Shown piece by piece: positions 44,122 to 54,621 of a DNA stretch of 54,621 nt. The DNA lies in assembly GCA_002812745.2 (NCBI GenBank), contig NCSJ02000291.1, positions 1 to 54,621 of the forward strand, written 5' to 3'. Under the pieces are notes generated by a model. The model had not been told where the DNA came from. It ran no database searches and was given only the letters and a program-made list of their open reading frames with translations. Source of the DNA: Scytalidium lignicola. Lineage: Eukaryota; Ascomycota; Leotiomycetes. Both the position numbers and the translations under genes were made by a program. Positions within the stretch are counted from its first letter, which is position 1; every line of letters begins with the position of its first letter.

Positions 44122-45277
44122 ATGTCGTCACCAGAAAATACAGTTGCCTTCATAGGTAGTTCACAGGTCCCTTTTGATGCTCCTCTCTTTTGAATTTTGC
44201 CTTTTTAAGCCTGTATCAGCTGGATATGGTCCACTTACTAACAGTTTCTTCAGGCCTGGGAGTGATGGGTTATTCCATGGCCGTTAATCTGCGGACAAAG
44301 ATGGACCCAACTGCGACTCTGCTTATCTGCGACGTCAATGAAGCAGCGCTCGAGAAATTCCAGAACCAAATGGCAGGAAAGGGACCAATTGAGGTAGTTA
44401 AGAATGGCAAAGAAGCGGCGACCCGTGCAGTATGTCCAACTACCCCCCAGTGATCTAGGCCGGAGATCTCCTGCTGCGCAAACCATTGCAAGGAACATTA
44501 ATTGATATACATATACAAAACTAGGACATGGTAATCACTATGTTACCCGGAAGTAAACAAGTTATCGAAGTATATTTAGATGCGGAGACTGGAATCTTAG
44601 CAGGCTGCAAGGCTCCACGTCCCAGTAATGCAGCGCCCAAGATTGTAATGGAATGTGGAACTATTGAAACAGCTACGATTCAGCATGTTGGCACCACTGT
44701 TACCGACTCCAAGTTGGCACATTTTGTTGACGCACCGGTATCAGGAGGCCCCATGGGCGCTGAGGCTGGAACCCTCACATTCATGGTCGGCTGCGCACCT
44801 GAAGATTTCGAGAGTGCGAAAGCTGTACTCAGTCATATGGGAAAGAAAGATAGTATTTTCTTGTGTGGGGGTATTGGTGCAGGGACTGCATTTAAAATTA
44901 TCAACAATTACCTCTCTGCTATTACATCAATTGCAGCCTCAGAAGCACTTAACATCGGAACTAAGATGGGGCTTGATGTAAAACTTCTCACAGACGTTAT
45001 CAATGTGTCCGGAGGACAATGTTGGGTTACTAGTCATTCTAATCCCGTACCCGGTGTCCAGGACAATGTGCCATCGAGTCGAAATTACGAAGGAGGATTC
45101 AGAATTGAGTTGTGTAAAAAGGTACTGGGAATGGGAGTGGAGCTTGCAGACCAGGTTGGCGCACGAACAGTGTTAAGTAGACCAGCTCTAGCAGGATTTG
45201 AAGAGTGTGCAGCTGACAGCAGGTATGCTGGAAAGGATGCAAGAGTGGTTTATAAGTGGATAAATGAGAGTAAGTAG
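44122..45277 (+). CDS. 3-hydroxyisobutyrate dehydrogenase-type beta-hydroxyacid dehydrogenase, 320 aa
   Basis: Predicted NAD(P)-dependent oxidation of a beta-hydroxyacid. Exons are 44122-44155, 44254-44429 and 44525-45277 (963 nt, open). Residues 12-17 are GLGVMG (nucleotide-binding GxGxxG), split by intron 1. Substrate-binding DAPVSGGPMGAEAGTL is at about 139-153, and the catalytic Lys194 lies in GTAFKIINN. NPVPGVQDNVPSSRNYEGGF and an LCKKVLGMGVELA segment follow, as in HIBADH proteins. No clear mitochondrial targeting peptide is present, so a cytosolic or other role is possible. The next gene is an SDR on the same strand. Its link to the block at 7.5-24.7 kb is unproven. Confidence 0.9.
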
Positions 45278-45751
45278 GCTAGAAAATAATACTATTTTAG
45301 CATAATAATATGGACACAATACACGCGATCTAGTGAGCCAGGGAATATTCCTTTCACTTCACCCTGTCTCACAGCTATGATGTGGCACAACTTCTAACAT
45401 TTCCGAGTTCTATGAGTAAGTAAATATTTCACTTTCCCTCAAACATGGCCAATATGGCACCGGCCTTTGAAATATGTGTACTAAAAGAGGAACATCATCT
45501 AATAATTCTATTATGGAACAAGTTCCATCAAATATTACTAGTTAGTAGTTCATACGGGAATCACCTAGTGCCTCCAGCAACATTCGGCAAATCCCGTATA
45601 TCATCCAACTAGGAGGGATGATGGCGTTAGATAATGGTAAGTCTTAAGAATAATAGAGGAGCCCTACTTGATTTATTTGTAGCTGAAACCTCATGGAATA
45701 AAACAGGACAAAAAGTACTTGCCATTGAAGAGTAATATAGTTGGACGAAGA
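45278..45751. other. Intergenic stretch
   Basis: No separate gene is supported. A small upstream exon of the SDR starting at ATG 45621 or 45618, with an intron at about 45639-45681, is conceivable, but its frame stops before the SDR start. Confidence 0.5.
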
Positions 45752-46620
45752 ATGACGCTCGTTTCTCCACGTGTATTGGTGACAGGGGGTGGGCTCGGTA
45801 TAGGTTGTGCTACAGTTGACTTGTTATTAAACCAGCACAATGCTCGAGTAATAGTATTTACTCTTGAATCGGGAACTGATTTAGATATCCTATTACAAAA
45901 GTATTCCGGGGAGAAAAGATTGTGGGTTTATAAGGGAGATGTGACAAAGGTGCGAGCGGTCAAATAAGTCGACTTCACAGATACTGAATTAACCTTGTTA
46001 TAAAGGAAGAAGATACAGACCAGGCCATTACAATTGCAAATACGGAACTCGGTGGTCTCGATGCACTGATTGTAAGTGCAGGCATTGAGATTCCTCCAAA
46101 GCGTATATTAGACCATCCTTATTCCGAGTTTTGTCGTACAATGAATATAAACGTTTGCGGAGCATTTTTGAGTGTTCAGAAGTCCCTCCCAGCTCTCCTT
46201 TCGCCATCAGTTCCACGAACTTTCCCATCTCCAGGAAAGATCGTTATTCTATCTTCTACAGCGGACAAAGCACACTATGCAGGCCGCTCAGCCTATTGCA
46301 CTAGTAAAGCTGCATTAACAAGACTGATTGATAACGTCGCGTGGGAGCTGAGGGATTCAGAAATTGACGTTTATGGGGTCTATCCTGGGTTTACCAGGAC
46401 AAAGTTAGCTGAAGGTTTAATTGAGGGTAGGTATGATGATGTCCTATTTCCTGAGGAGGCTCAGAGATATCATGATTGGGTTAATAAAGGGGCTGTGGAA
46501 GGGCCCGAGTGGTGCGCTGATGCTATGGCCAGGTTAAGTGTTGGAAAGGCTGAGGGACAAAAAGGCACCACAGCTAGCTATAGCGTTCATGTACCAGAAC
46601 TTAAACTAGGATTTTGGTAA
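45752..46620 (+). CDS. Short-chain dehydrogenase/reductase, 270 aa
   Basis: Predicted NAD(P)-dependent oxidoreductase. Exons are 45752-45949 and 46006-46620 (813 nt, open). The start MTLVSPRVLVTGGG puts the cofactor motif TGGGLGIG at residues 11-18, the normal spacing; an in-frame upstream start at 45719 would add 11 residues. VSAG replaces NNAG. The active site is VILSST (Ser149/150), Tyr163 and Lys167 (YCTSK). YGVYPGFTRTKLAEGL keeps the Pro-Gly. The end ELKLGFW is unusual and the glycine-rich DGG tail of many SDRs is absent. It resembles fungal SDRs of uncertain substrate. It follows the hydroxyacid dehydrogenase on the same strand. Confidence 0.85.
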
Positions 46621-47155
46621 TAATTCGTCACAACATTCATTTCTATATTTGCGAATGCAACTCAATATATTAGGCCCCATTCTATCAAAGTTAAGGCGGA
46701 GTTGAACCTTTCATTGAGTCATTGCTTCTTATAAAGTCTGCTCTCCTTTTTAATACAGACAAGCCTAGTTGACGAGATTACACATAATCAGTATACCTCC
46801 ATAAGGATAGCCGTCTGAAATGAAAACATAACAAGACAAGAGATATAAAATTAAAATTCGTTAACCTATCTACAAACCATCAAAGTTTTGCTCCACACTG
46901 TAAGGAAAAAGTTGGTTGACTTGAGGGCTTCTCATTACTCTTACAGGCAATATGAGCGCTTCTTTCCCCTAGCTTCTTCACTAATGATAGCTCTACCCTC
47001 CTAAGTTACATAATAATTTTGAGAAATCAACAGGATATGNAAAAAAAACTTGATTCCTCTTTTATCGAAACGAGGTAGGCCATTCACCAAAGAAATTTCA
47101 GCCTGAAATTTGCCGTTTATGTATTTAACATGGCCAGCGAGACTACCTACAGTAT
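46621..47155. other. Convergent 3' region
   Basis: No gene; the SDR (plus) and regulator (minus) end toward each other. An N at 47040 sits beside an A run. Confidence 0.6.
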
Positions 47156-48931
47156 CTATGTAATTTTTGAGCCGTCCGTGATAAATTCAAATAACTTCTC
47201 AAAAACACGTTTATATATTTCTCCTGGTGGCCAAATCTCGGCGAAGCTTACTAACAAACTCATACACCTTGTTAGGCTCTTTAGCTGTACAACTTCATCT
47301 ACGTCATCGGCTTGGAAAATGCGCTTGATTAGTATATGTTCAAGGATAAGACCAGCGGTAAAGGCATCACATGCTGCTAGCCAGATGCTCAATACTCGTC
47401 TCTCGCGGTGTTGTTGAAATAGATAATCAATAACGGATATTGCAGCCCGTATAATCTCTCCTTCCCAGCGCTCTATAGTTGAACACATGTTACAGGAATG
47501 TTGGCATAGTGGATAGAGCATGATCCAGGCGGAGTTGCATGGTGTTGAGTTATCGAGCTGTTCAACTATCTCCACGACCTCCGAAGAGCAGGGACAAGGC
47601 TTAGAAGACGCTTCGTATATTCGCTGATGCAGCTGAGATTGTGCAAAAAGAGTTCGTAGTGTCGTCAACTCTTTCAGTGGTGGCAATAAATCAATGTTGA
47701 TAGATATATCGGGTAAAATAGTAGGCCGACCCAAAGCGTAACAAACGCGCCTATGGAAGTCAAGGCAGATCAGCTACTAAATAATCCAGCGGAGGTGCAT
47801 TATATGACATTTACCTTTCCAGTTCATACAACACAATAAAAAGTACAGTTCTTCGTTGCTCTTCTTGGAAGTCATCTAATCCATTATCAAGCTCCTCAAG
47901 AGGGGGGACATAGCCTGCGTTTCGATGCCATCCAAGCTTTATACACATTCTACAGGCTAAGCCAAGGAGATTCCAAATAAGACCGCGCGACGGATCGACT
48001 AATTCGTACAGGATAAGAAGCAAGATCTCTTGAAGCCTGGGCAGCCTGGTATCAGCGAGAATGGTATTTGCTAATTCATCCGCCCAGTGCCTTAGTATCA
48101 GAGCATTTGTATGCATTTTGGGATAATTTCGGCCAAGTGAAGCAGCAGCAATAGCAGCAGCCATTATCACAGTAAATCGTCGCCTTGTTGGCAACCTAGT
48201 AAGTCGCGCAGTGTCTAGCTCAAGGTCATTTAAATCAACCACGGGGTAATCAGGATGAATCTTTAGAAGAAAATGATTCTCAATCAAGTCACGAATCACA
48301 TTGAGCGAGATTGAAGATATATCTAATTTGGCCACATCTATATGTGAAAGAGAATCTGGAGCTGACCTCCCTGTAGTTTTTACTATATCAGCAATATCTG
48401 TAAACCCAGCATCGACCGCAGTTCTCATAGCGATCACGCTAACGGTTGCGACTGTCCCGGGGCCAATAAATATATTCGAAGGTACTTTAACAACTAAGCA
48501 AAGATTATGGGGCTCTTTTAAAGAGCCGTCATAGTAAATAGGTGGTTGTTCAAGATTTCGAGTGGCTGAAATCAGATCTATGGAGGGTTCGAGTGAATTA
48601 ACGGTGGATGGCAGGTCTACGCCATCTTTTAGAGCCTTCAGTTCAATTTTGAGTTGGCGAACACGTGCATCAAGCTCTGCCACATAGCTAGAACCGGACT
48701 GGTCAGTACTACTTTAGTGAATTGTTGCAATAATCAATGGATGAAAACCTTCTGGAAATATTTGTGCGACTTGCATGGTCATAGAAGACGCACTCAAGTC
48801 CTGCATTGGTACATGAACGACAACCAGACAGTAACCTGTCACACTATGGAGATCAGCAAAGAAACATCAAATCTAGAACTGATAGATACCTTGGTCTTCC
48901 TCTTTCGGCATCTATTGCATGTCGGAAGCAT
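47156..48931 (-). CDS. Zn2Cys6 transcription factor, 534 aa
   Basis: Exons on the minus strand are 48890-48931, 48749-48843, 47815-48687 and 47156-47750 (1605 nt, open). The small first exon (MLPTCNRCRKRKTK) joins CDRLLSGCRSCTNAGLEC, giving a perfect C-x2-C-x6-C-x6-C-x2-C-x6-C cluster. This exon pair is short and easy to miss. A linker and coiled coil (SYVAELDARVRQLKIELKAL) and a fungal_trans domain follow: LIENHFLLKIHPDYPVVD, RLPRLQEILLLILYEL, LACRMCIKLGWHR and RRVCYALGRPTILPD. Nuclear dimeric regulator; target unknown. It is divergent from the broken Zn2Cys6 gene at 49292, and could control the dehydrogenase/SDR pair next to it. Confidence 0.9.
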
Positions 48932-49291
48932 CCTTCTATATGTCAACTCGGACTGCTAGTTAGAACTATCATGGCATAACTACGGTATGCCTAGATACAT
49001 CAATAAGATATCGTGCTGACGCGATAAAAGCTAGGTAAGAAGGGAAAGTGCTAATACGGAGCTAAGACTAGAACTGTAAAGTGGGAGGTATATCGATGTT
49101 AGTAAGCAACATCGCGCCTGATTAGTTTGGCGCCATTCACACAATTATTGCAACAACCTGTGCGGGTTGGAGAGCCAGTAGAGCCAAGACTAGGGATGAT
49201 TTCTTCTTGTTTGCTATTAGGAATAACTCAGACATCATGAGGTTGAGATATGGCCCCTGCTACCGCTCGTTGACATAGATGTGTCGAGACG
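48932..49291. other. Divergent promoter region of two regulator genes
   Basis: About 360 bp between the start codons of the two divergent Zn2Cys6 genes. No other gene is seen. Confidence 0.6.
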
Positions 49292-50890
49292 ATGGATGAA
49301 TTAGAACCGCCCGAGTCGCACGTCCAACAAAATCCAAAAAACCTCAATCGACGGCTCACGAAGGTGTGCTCTCGATGCCGCAAGCGAAAGATAAAATGCG
49401 ACTTCAAGGTTCCTACTTATTCCCCCTGTGAGAAAGCCGCAGCCTTTCCTTGTATGGGATACGATGGCAGACAGGGAAAGGAGATACCACGAAGCATCAC
49501 TGCCTTCTTGGAGGCCAGGGTCACTGAACTGGAATTGGAAATTGCTGAACTACGCTCGTCAAAAGCTTCTAACTGGACTGAAAATGCGGTATCTACTTCT
49601 ATAGATATCAATTCTTCTTCTCAAACTTATTTAAGTTCCGCGCTGGCAGCCGCCCTCTACGACGTAGTTGTCTCGACGACACAGACTCAGACTAGCTATG
49701 CACGCATAATCTATGCAGCCTTTCAACATCCATGCAGTCTCCCACTCCCCTTTGCTCGTCAGAAAATCAAGAAGCATGATTCAGGCACATTATCTTCTGC
49801 TGAAACTGTCCAGCTTTCAGGCATACCTCGTGCAGCCGCCGATTTCATGCTGAAGAATTACACCGAAATCCATCTCCCTCAGTATCCTTGTGTCTATGAA
49901 CCAGATCTCCTTGAAAGCTACAGGAAGTGCTTTGATATACCTTCCGAAGCTACTCCGTTTGACATATTCACTATTGCTATAGCACTAGCAATTAGCGCTA
50001 ACACACTTATATAGAAGAACAAAGCAGACGCATATGCTGCTTCTTCCGCATTTTGGGCTACAGCCAGAGAGCAGTTTAAGGAGATTGGCCGACAAGAAAA
50101 TGACCTCCATAGTCTCCAAGCTGCATTATTACTCTCTCATTATGCTTCTACGAACCCAAAAGCCGTCAATATATTTTATTGTATTGGCGAAGCGGCTAGG
50201 ATCTGTATCCACCTTGGCCTCCACCGGGAACCACCGGAATCAATGAAGATGAATCCATTGGAGCTCGATATTCGTAGAAGATTATTCTGGACCACTTATG
50301 GTATAGAAAGGTACGTTTAAACTTTATTCCTATGATTAGCTCTAATTATGAATCTACCACACTAGGTCTGTTTGTTCACTGCTTCGCCTACCATTTTCTT
50401 TGAATGAGGAAGTTGTAACAACTCAGGTACTGATCTTGGTTACGATTTACCATTAATTCCTGCTTCTAACCCTTTTTGAGTTTCCATCTAGCTTAGCAGA
50501 TTCTTGTATCACAAGTGAGGGTTTCCTTACCGGACCCCATAAGAAAGCATCTGCCCTGCACTTTTACGCCTTCCGTAAATTAGAGACAGAAGTACATAAG
50601 GTGTTGTACCTCGAAAGAGGCCAGATAGGGAAGACCTTAGATGAATGGTTGGCAGATGTCACAATACGATTAGATCAATGGCATTCCAAAGCTTTAGAAT
50701 TTGCTCCCGAGTACAAACTAGAGTTCCGGAATGTCCAATTAAATTTTCTCAAAGGCAGGTTACACCGTCCAACTCCTCGGAATTTGCAGCCCTCTCGAAC
50801 TTCTCGTGTAGAAAGTGTTCATGCAGCTATGAGACTAGCAGATGAATACCAAAAGCAACAACAGAATGAAAGCATTATTTTCTTGAATAA
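49292..50890 (+). pseudogene. Broken Zn2Cys6 transcription factor gene
   Basis: The start MDELEPPESHVQQN leads into CSRCRKRKIKCDFKVPTYSPCEKAAAFPC, a zinc cluster in which the fourth Cys is Tyr (TAT for TGT). A coiled coil (FLEARVTELELEIAEL) and the start of a fungal_trans domain follow. A TAG at 50012-50014 stops the frame, after which the same frame goes on (KNKADAYAASSAFWATA to CIGEAARICIHLGLHREPPES and RRRLFWTTYGIER). An intron at about 50311-50367 and another after VVTTQ are recognisable, then the frame KTLEDWLADVTIRLDQW-like at 50600-50870. The last domain is cut off where AT-rich repeat begins near 50880. Confidence 0.85.
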
Positions 50891-53800
50891 CTATTTCTTT
50901 ATTACCTTATCCTTAACAAGAGTTGTTTGATAAATTAGTCTATAAACTAGTCTAAACCCCTCTTTAAGCTTTATCTTATAATCTTATAGTTTATGCTTAA
51001 GTAAAGTTGAATCATCAAGTCTTTCTGTGAATAACTTTAATTATTTATAATATTCTCTAAGAATATATTTTAAGATTTTGTTAATATAAATAACTCTTAA
51101 AGATACTGAATTTTATTCTTCCTCTAAGAAGATAATCATATTTGTTCTCTAATTAATTATTAGATTATACTTCCTTATTCATTTAATTCTTAATATTACT
51201 TGATATATTCTTAACTATGTTATATTAAAGGATATCCTTTCTTAATGATTATTGTTTATCCTTATGTTTAATTCACAAGTTTAGACATTAACTACTCTTT
51301 TAACTATATTATTGTTTACTAACAATATCAAGTAACTGTCTTTTTTTAACTCTTATACTAAGTCTAAGTTGCTTTATGACTTGTTCATTAATGAAGTTTC
51401 TTTTAACTCTTAAATCAATCAAAGCTCTTATTAACTTTCCACATAGTTTTATATTTATGTATAATAATCCTTTATTGTTCATAAAGTAAAGATTAACATT
51501 TCTAACATTATTAACTAATATATCATCTCCAATTTTTAAATCCTCAACATTCTCCTAAAATTCTTCAAACAATATTATTCATCTTTCTACAAAGTCTCTT
51601 AACCTTAGTCTATCTAGACTTCTATCATTTATAAATGTATATATATCTTATACTTATTCTGCTATTTCATTTCTAAAGCATTCTCTTATCTTAATGATAA
51701 ACACATCACTTTCCTCAAGAATTCTTCTTGTAAAATTTAAAGAGTATATTATTACTTCTTGGTTAAACTGCTGATCAATCTTTTATATCAACTCATCTTC
51801 TTTTAGTAATATTATAAATGATTTTAAAAGTAATGAATCTTCCTCTAGTTCATTAACTATAAGTAATACTTTTATATCTTAATTAGTTAATTCAACAATA
51901 ATCTTAATAAGTTCTCTTCATTCTTGTTGAATATAATACTGTTCAGCTTTAAACAGTTATTCTATTGATTTTCTTAGACCTTAAATCTTTTCATGTTATG
52001 TTTTTACCTTATTTTAGTCTTGTCAGAAGGTTATCATTAGAAGTCCTTCTTATTATAAGTTATATTACCCTTACAGGATATAATTTAATCCTTCCTCTAT
52101 TATTATCTAGGCATCTTCAAGCATTTAGTCAAAATCATCTTGAATTTGAGTTCTTTCTATTGATAAGAAGAATTTGCATATTCCCTTCTTTATGACAATA
52201 CTCTGGAGATTAGTCTTATAGACTAGAACAAGATCTCCAAGATCAAGTTTATATACTTTAACAATTACTTCTTCTTATTATACAATTCTATAAAGCTAAC
52301 TTCTGTTCAGGATCTCTTATCCTCTTAATCTTCTCATATTAATCATTAGATAATATCTCAAGATTAATAACTCTTTAAAAATAAGATATTATTCAGTTAG
52401 TATAACTTTAAAGTTTATTAGTATAATTATCTAAATTCTACTAACTCTTAGAATTAATCTTTATTTACTTTAGCTTTCAATTTAATTGTTATCTTAAGAG
52501 TATCTTATATGTTGAATTCTCATTATAAGTACAGAATTTATCTTTAGGATTCTTATTATCATTATCTTATCCACATCAATCTTGATGATATAATGTAATA
52601 TAGTTATTAAGTTTTGAGGAATTTCTTTATCTAAGAAGTTTTTTTCCTCTTCTTCAAAGCTTTCCTCTTCTGAGAATTCTAAAGGAATATCCTTAATTCT
52701 TAGGATTTTTATAACTTTAACTTTAATTAACATACTCAACTTGTTGTCCTTTTTATAAGTGTTTATTATATGTTTAAGAAGTTTATACTTAAAATATAAC
52801 TTTTTTTTTCTTTTCTTATCAAGTTCTTTAGAGGAAATTCTAAAGGAATTCCCCTTTTTACTCTTTTCTTTAAAGTACTTCCTTCCTTTTCCTTTAAAGA
52901 TCTTTTCTTTCTTCATAATGTTTAACTTTATAAAGTCTTCATAATCCTTCTTACTATTAATCTTCCTTCTGTTAAAATAAGATCTACCCTTTTTGTTCAA
53001 AATCATCTTATATTGTTCATTCTTAATCTTGATAAACAAGTCAACAAGAGCATCAAATGTAATGATTATAAGCTATTAATACAATTTCTCTTTAATAAAG
53101 TCCTTCAGCCTAGTCTTATATTGATGTATATATGCTTCTTCTCCTTAGTTAACTGATATTGCATACTAATAATAAAGTATTATATATTTATTAAAGCTCT
53201 TAGTTTGTCTAAGGTAAGTTAATTGTCTCTTGACTTTCCTTTTTTTGTTAATATCCTTATACAAGTATTTAAGTTCTCCTGTATAATTAACTTAACTTGT
53301 AATAATGCTGATTACTCCTTGGTTTATTATTTCTCTGTTTATTATAAACCATTCATCCTTAAAGAGTTAAAACTAAGTTTTAACTACTCTTCTTAAGTAT
53401 GTTAATGCTTACAGAACCTTATATATGTCTTCAAGTAATAAATAATCATTCAACACTAAATAAGTTCTTATTTAAGCAAGATATGCTTTTAACTTCTTTT
53501 TGTCTTTATAAAACAAGTCTAGTTTAACAATTTTGACTTCTTTAAAGGTTGTCATTAAGACTTGTTCAGTGTTACTCTCTAGTTCAAAGTCTAGATCAAG
53601 GTTTAGACTTAGAGCTCTTAGTATTAGAACTGATCTTAAGTCAAGCTTAGGTAATGAAGGTATTAGTTTCTTTCTTATAGCTTTTGATGATTCTTTAACA
53701 ATTAATCTTTTTATTAACTTAGTAAGTTACTTTGATAATATAACAACTTCCTCTAATACTTCTTCTTGAATGTTAAGTTCCTTGATAATCTGATTCTTAC

Positions 53801-54621
53801 CTTAGTCCTCTTCAGAACTATCTTCTAAACTTTCCTTAGATACTTCTTTAGATTCTTCTTCAAATTCTTCTTCAGGTTATTGTTTATTGTTATTGTTATC
53901 TACTAGTATATTTGTTTCCAAATCCTGATTCATCAAGATATTTAATGTTCAAAATATTACAAAATTATACTATTCAGGTTACTGGATAGTTAAGGGTAAA
54001 GTAGATGTTCAAGGACAATAGAAACATATAACATAAGCAATTAAGTCAAAGGTAAGATCTAATAATGTATTTAAGTTGAACATGAAGAGTCTACTCTTAT
54101 GTTCTTATAATATGCTTATATAGATAATAAAATATCCTTAAACCTTTAAACCCTCAAGTCCTCAAGTCTTAAGCTGATAAACCCTAGACCTCCTAAGTCT
54201 TAAGTCTATATTATATGACTGTCTAACTATTAGATTCTCTTGTACAAGTGTATTTATACTAAGCCTCAAGCTTATACTAATTAATGTGTTATAATAAAAC
54301 CTGTAACAATAAAACAATAATAAAGACTTAACTATTAACTATGCTTAACACATAATAAACCTTTGAATTCAGTATATAAGAGTTGAAGATTAGACTAGCT
54401 TAAACTATACTTTATAACTTATTAAAATCAAANCTTAAAGTAAGTAAANCAACAAATGTACAACAAAGAATTAAGTTATAGTTGAAGATTAATAAATTAT
54501 GAAAAANGTTAAAGTAATAATAGTTAGCTTATTACTCTTACCAGGCTATATATTTACTAAAAAGCAGTTAGACAAAGCAATTAATACATTAACAAAACAA
54601 TTGATTAATATTGTAAATAAG
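50891..54621. mobile_element. AT-rich, RIP-mutated retrotransposon sequence (Ty3/gypsy-like), minus strand
   Basis: The whole stretch is extremely AT-rich with stops in all frames. On the minus strand, gag-like sequence is recognisable (see 52494-53039), and at about 52215-52255 a GDLVLVYKTNLQ phrase resembles the C-terminal end of fungal Ty3 integrases. The two lie too close for an intact gag-pol order, so an internal deletion or nested elements are likely. LTRs were not identified; the element continues past the window edge. Ns occur at 54433, 54449 and 54507. Confidence 0.6.
52494..53039 (-). pseudogene. Gag relic with a mutated zinc knuckle
   Basis: A surviving 181-codon frame, lysine-rich in the middle and acidic near the end (EFSEEESFEEEEKNF). 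At 52755-52796 it reads YFKYKLLKHIINTY, which keeps the C-x2-C-x4-H-x4-C spacing of a retroviral-type zinc knuckle with Tyr at each Cys position. Tyr for Cys (TAT for TGT) is the expected result of C-to-T mutation on the other strand. Confidence 0.55.

Noticed and set aside
44459..44474. CCGGAGATCTCC as another regulon site
   Set aside because: It lies in an intron of the hydroxyacid dehydrogenase and has no CGG-N10-CCG spacing (the second half follows at once).

Overview
The window is nuclear DNA of a filamentous ascomycete (Pezizomycotina). Genes carry several short GT-AG introns (about 40-100 nt), and the gene families are typically fungal: Zn2Cys6 regulators, TRI12-like and sugar-type MFS transporters, classical SDRs, a StcW/MoxY-like Baeyer-Villiger monooxygenase and GH18 chitinase. 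Repeats are a Tc1/mariner relic, a pogo/Fot1-like element, a Tad-like LINE, a solo LTR and a Ty3-like relic. Several are AT-rich with TAG/TAA/TGA stops and Cys-to-Tyr changes typical of RIP (C-to-T and its complement). The species cannot be told from the sequence.

Layout. 0.0-7.0 kb: a Tc1/mariner end, an apparently intact TRI12-like efflux pump (minus), a 115-bp palindrome, an SDR relic and a decayed sugar-type MFS gene in AT-rich DNA. 7.5-24.7 kb: a compact block with a Baeyer-Villiger monooxygenase, an SDR with uncertain ends, a monocarboxylate-transporter fragment, an HSL-type esterase, a Zn2Cys6 regulator, a sugar-type MFS transporter, a decayed regulator-like gene, a decayed MaoC-type hydratase and a second SDR. 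25.3-29.1 kb: a GH18 chitinase broken by a 17-bp tandem duplication and by a 2.3-kb pogo-like transposon with perfect 141-bp inverted repeats. 31-36.3 kb: an SGNH/CE3-like esterase, another MFS transporter, a solo LTR, and a transcription factor lacking a visible DNA-binding domain. 36.7-43.5 kb: a full-length Tad-like LINE (minus) with a 16-bp target-site duplication. 44-51 kb: a 3-hydroxyisobutyrate-type dehydrogenase, an SDR, an intact Zn2Cys6 regulator (minus) and a divergent, broken Zn2Cys6 gene. 51-54.6 kb: heavily RIP-mutated Ty3-like sequence.

How the genes may work together (inference). The 7.5-24.7 kb block has the parts of a catabolic route for a cyclic or acyclic ketone. SDRs interconvert alcohol and ketone, the monooxygenase makes an ester or lactone, the esterase opens it, a MaoC-type hydratase (now broken) would act on an acyl-CoA product, and an MFS protein carries substrate. 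Perfect CGG-N10-CCG palindromes lie about 115-190 bp upstream of the monooxygenase, esterase, Zn2Cys6 regulator and 23.8-kb SDR starts. Three of them sit in a 12-bp band of positions (175-186 bp). Related imperfect sites lie upstream of the transporter and around the 5' end of the other SDR. This suggests an undescribed pathway-specific regulon run by the Zn2Cys6 protein at 15.6-18.0 kb. The substrate is unknown. Surrounding pseudogenes show the locus is being eroded by transposons and RIP-like mutation.

Exon models were assembled by hand from reading frame, splice signals and family conservation. All lengths given are consistent with an open frame, but none has transcript support.
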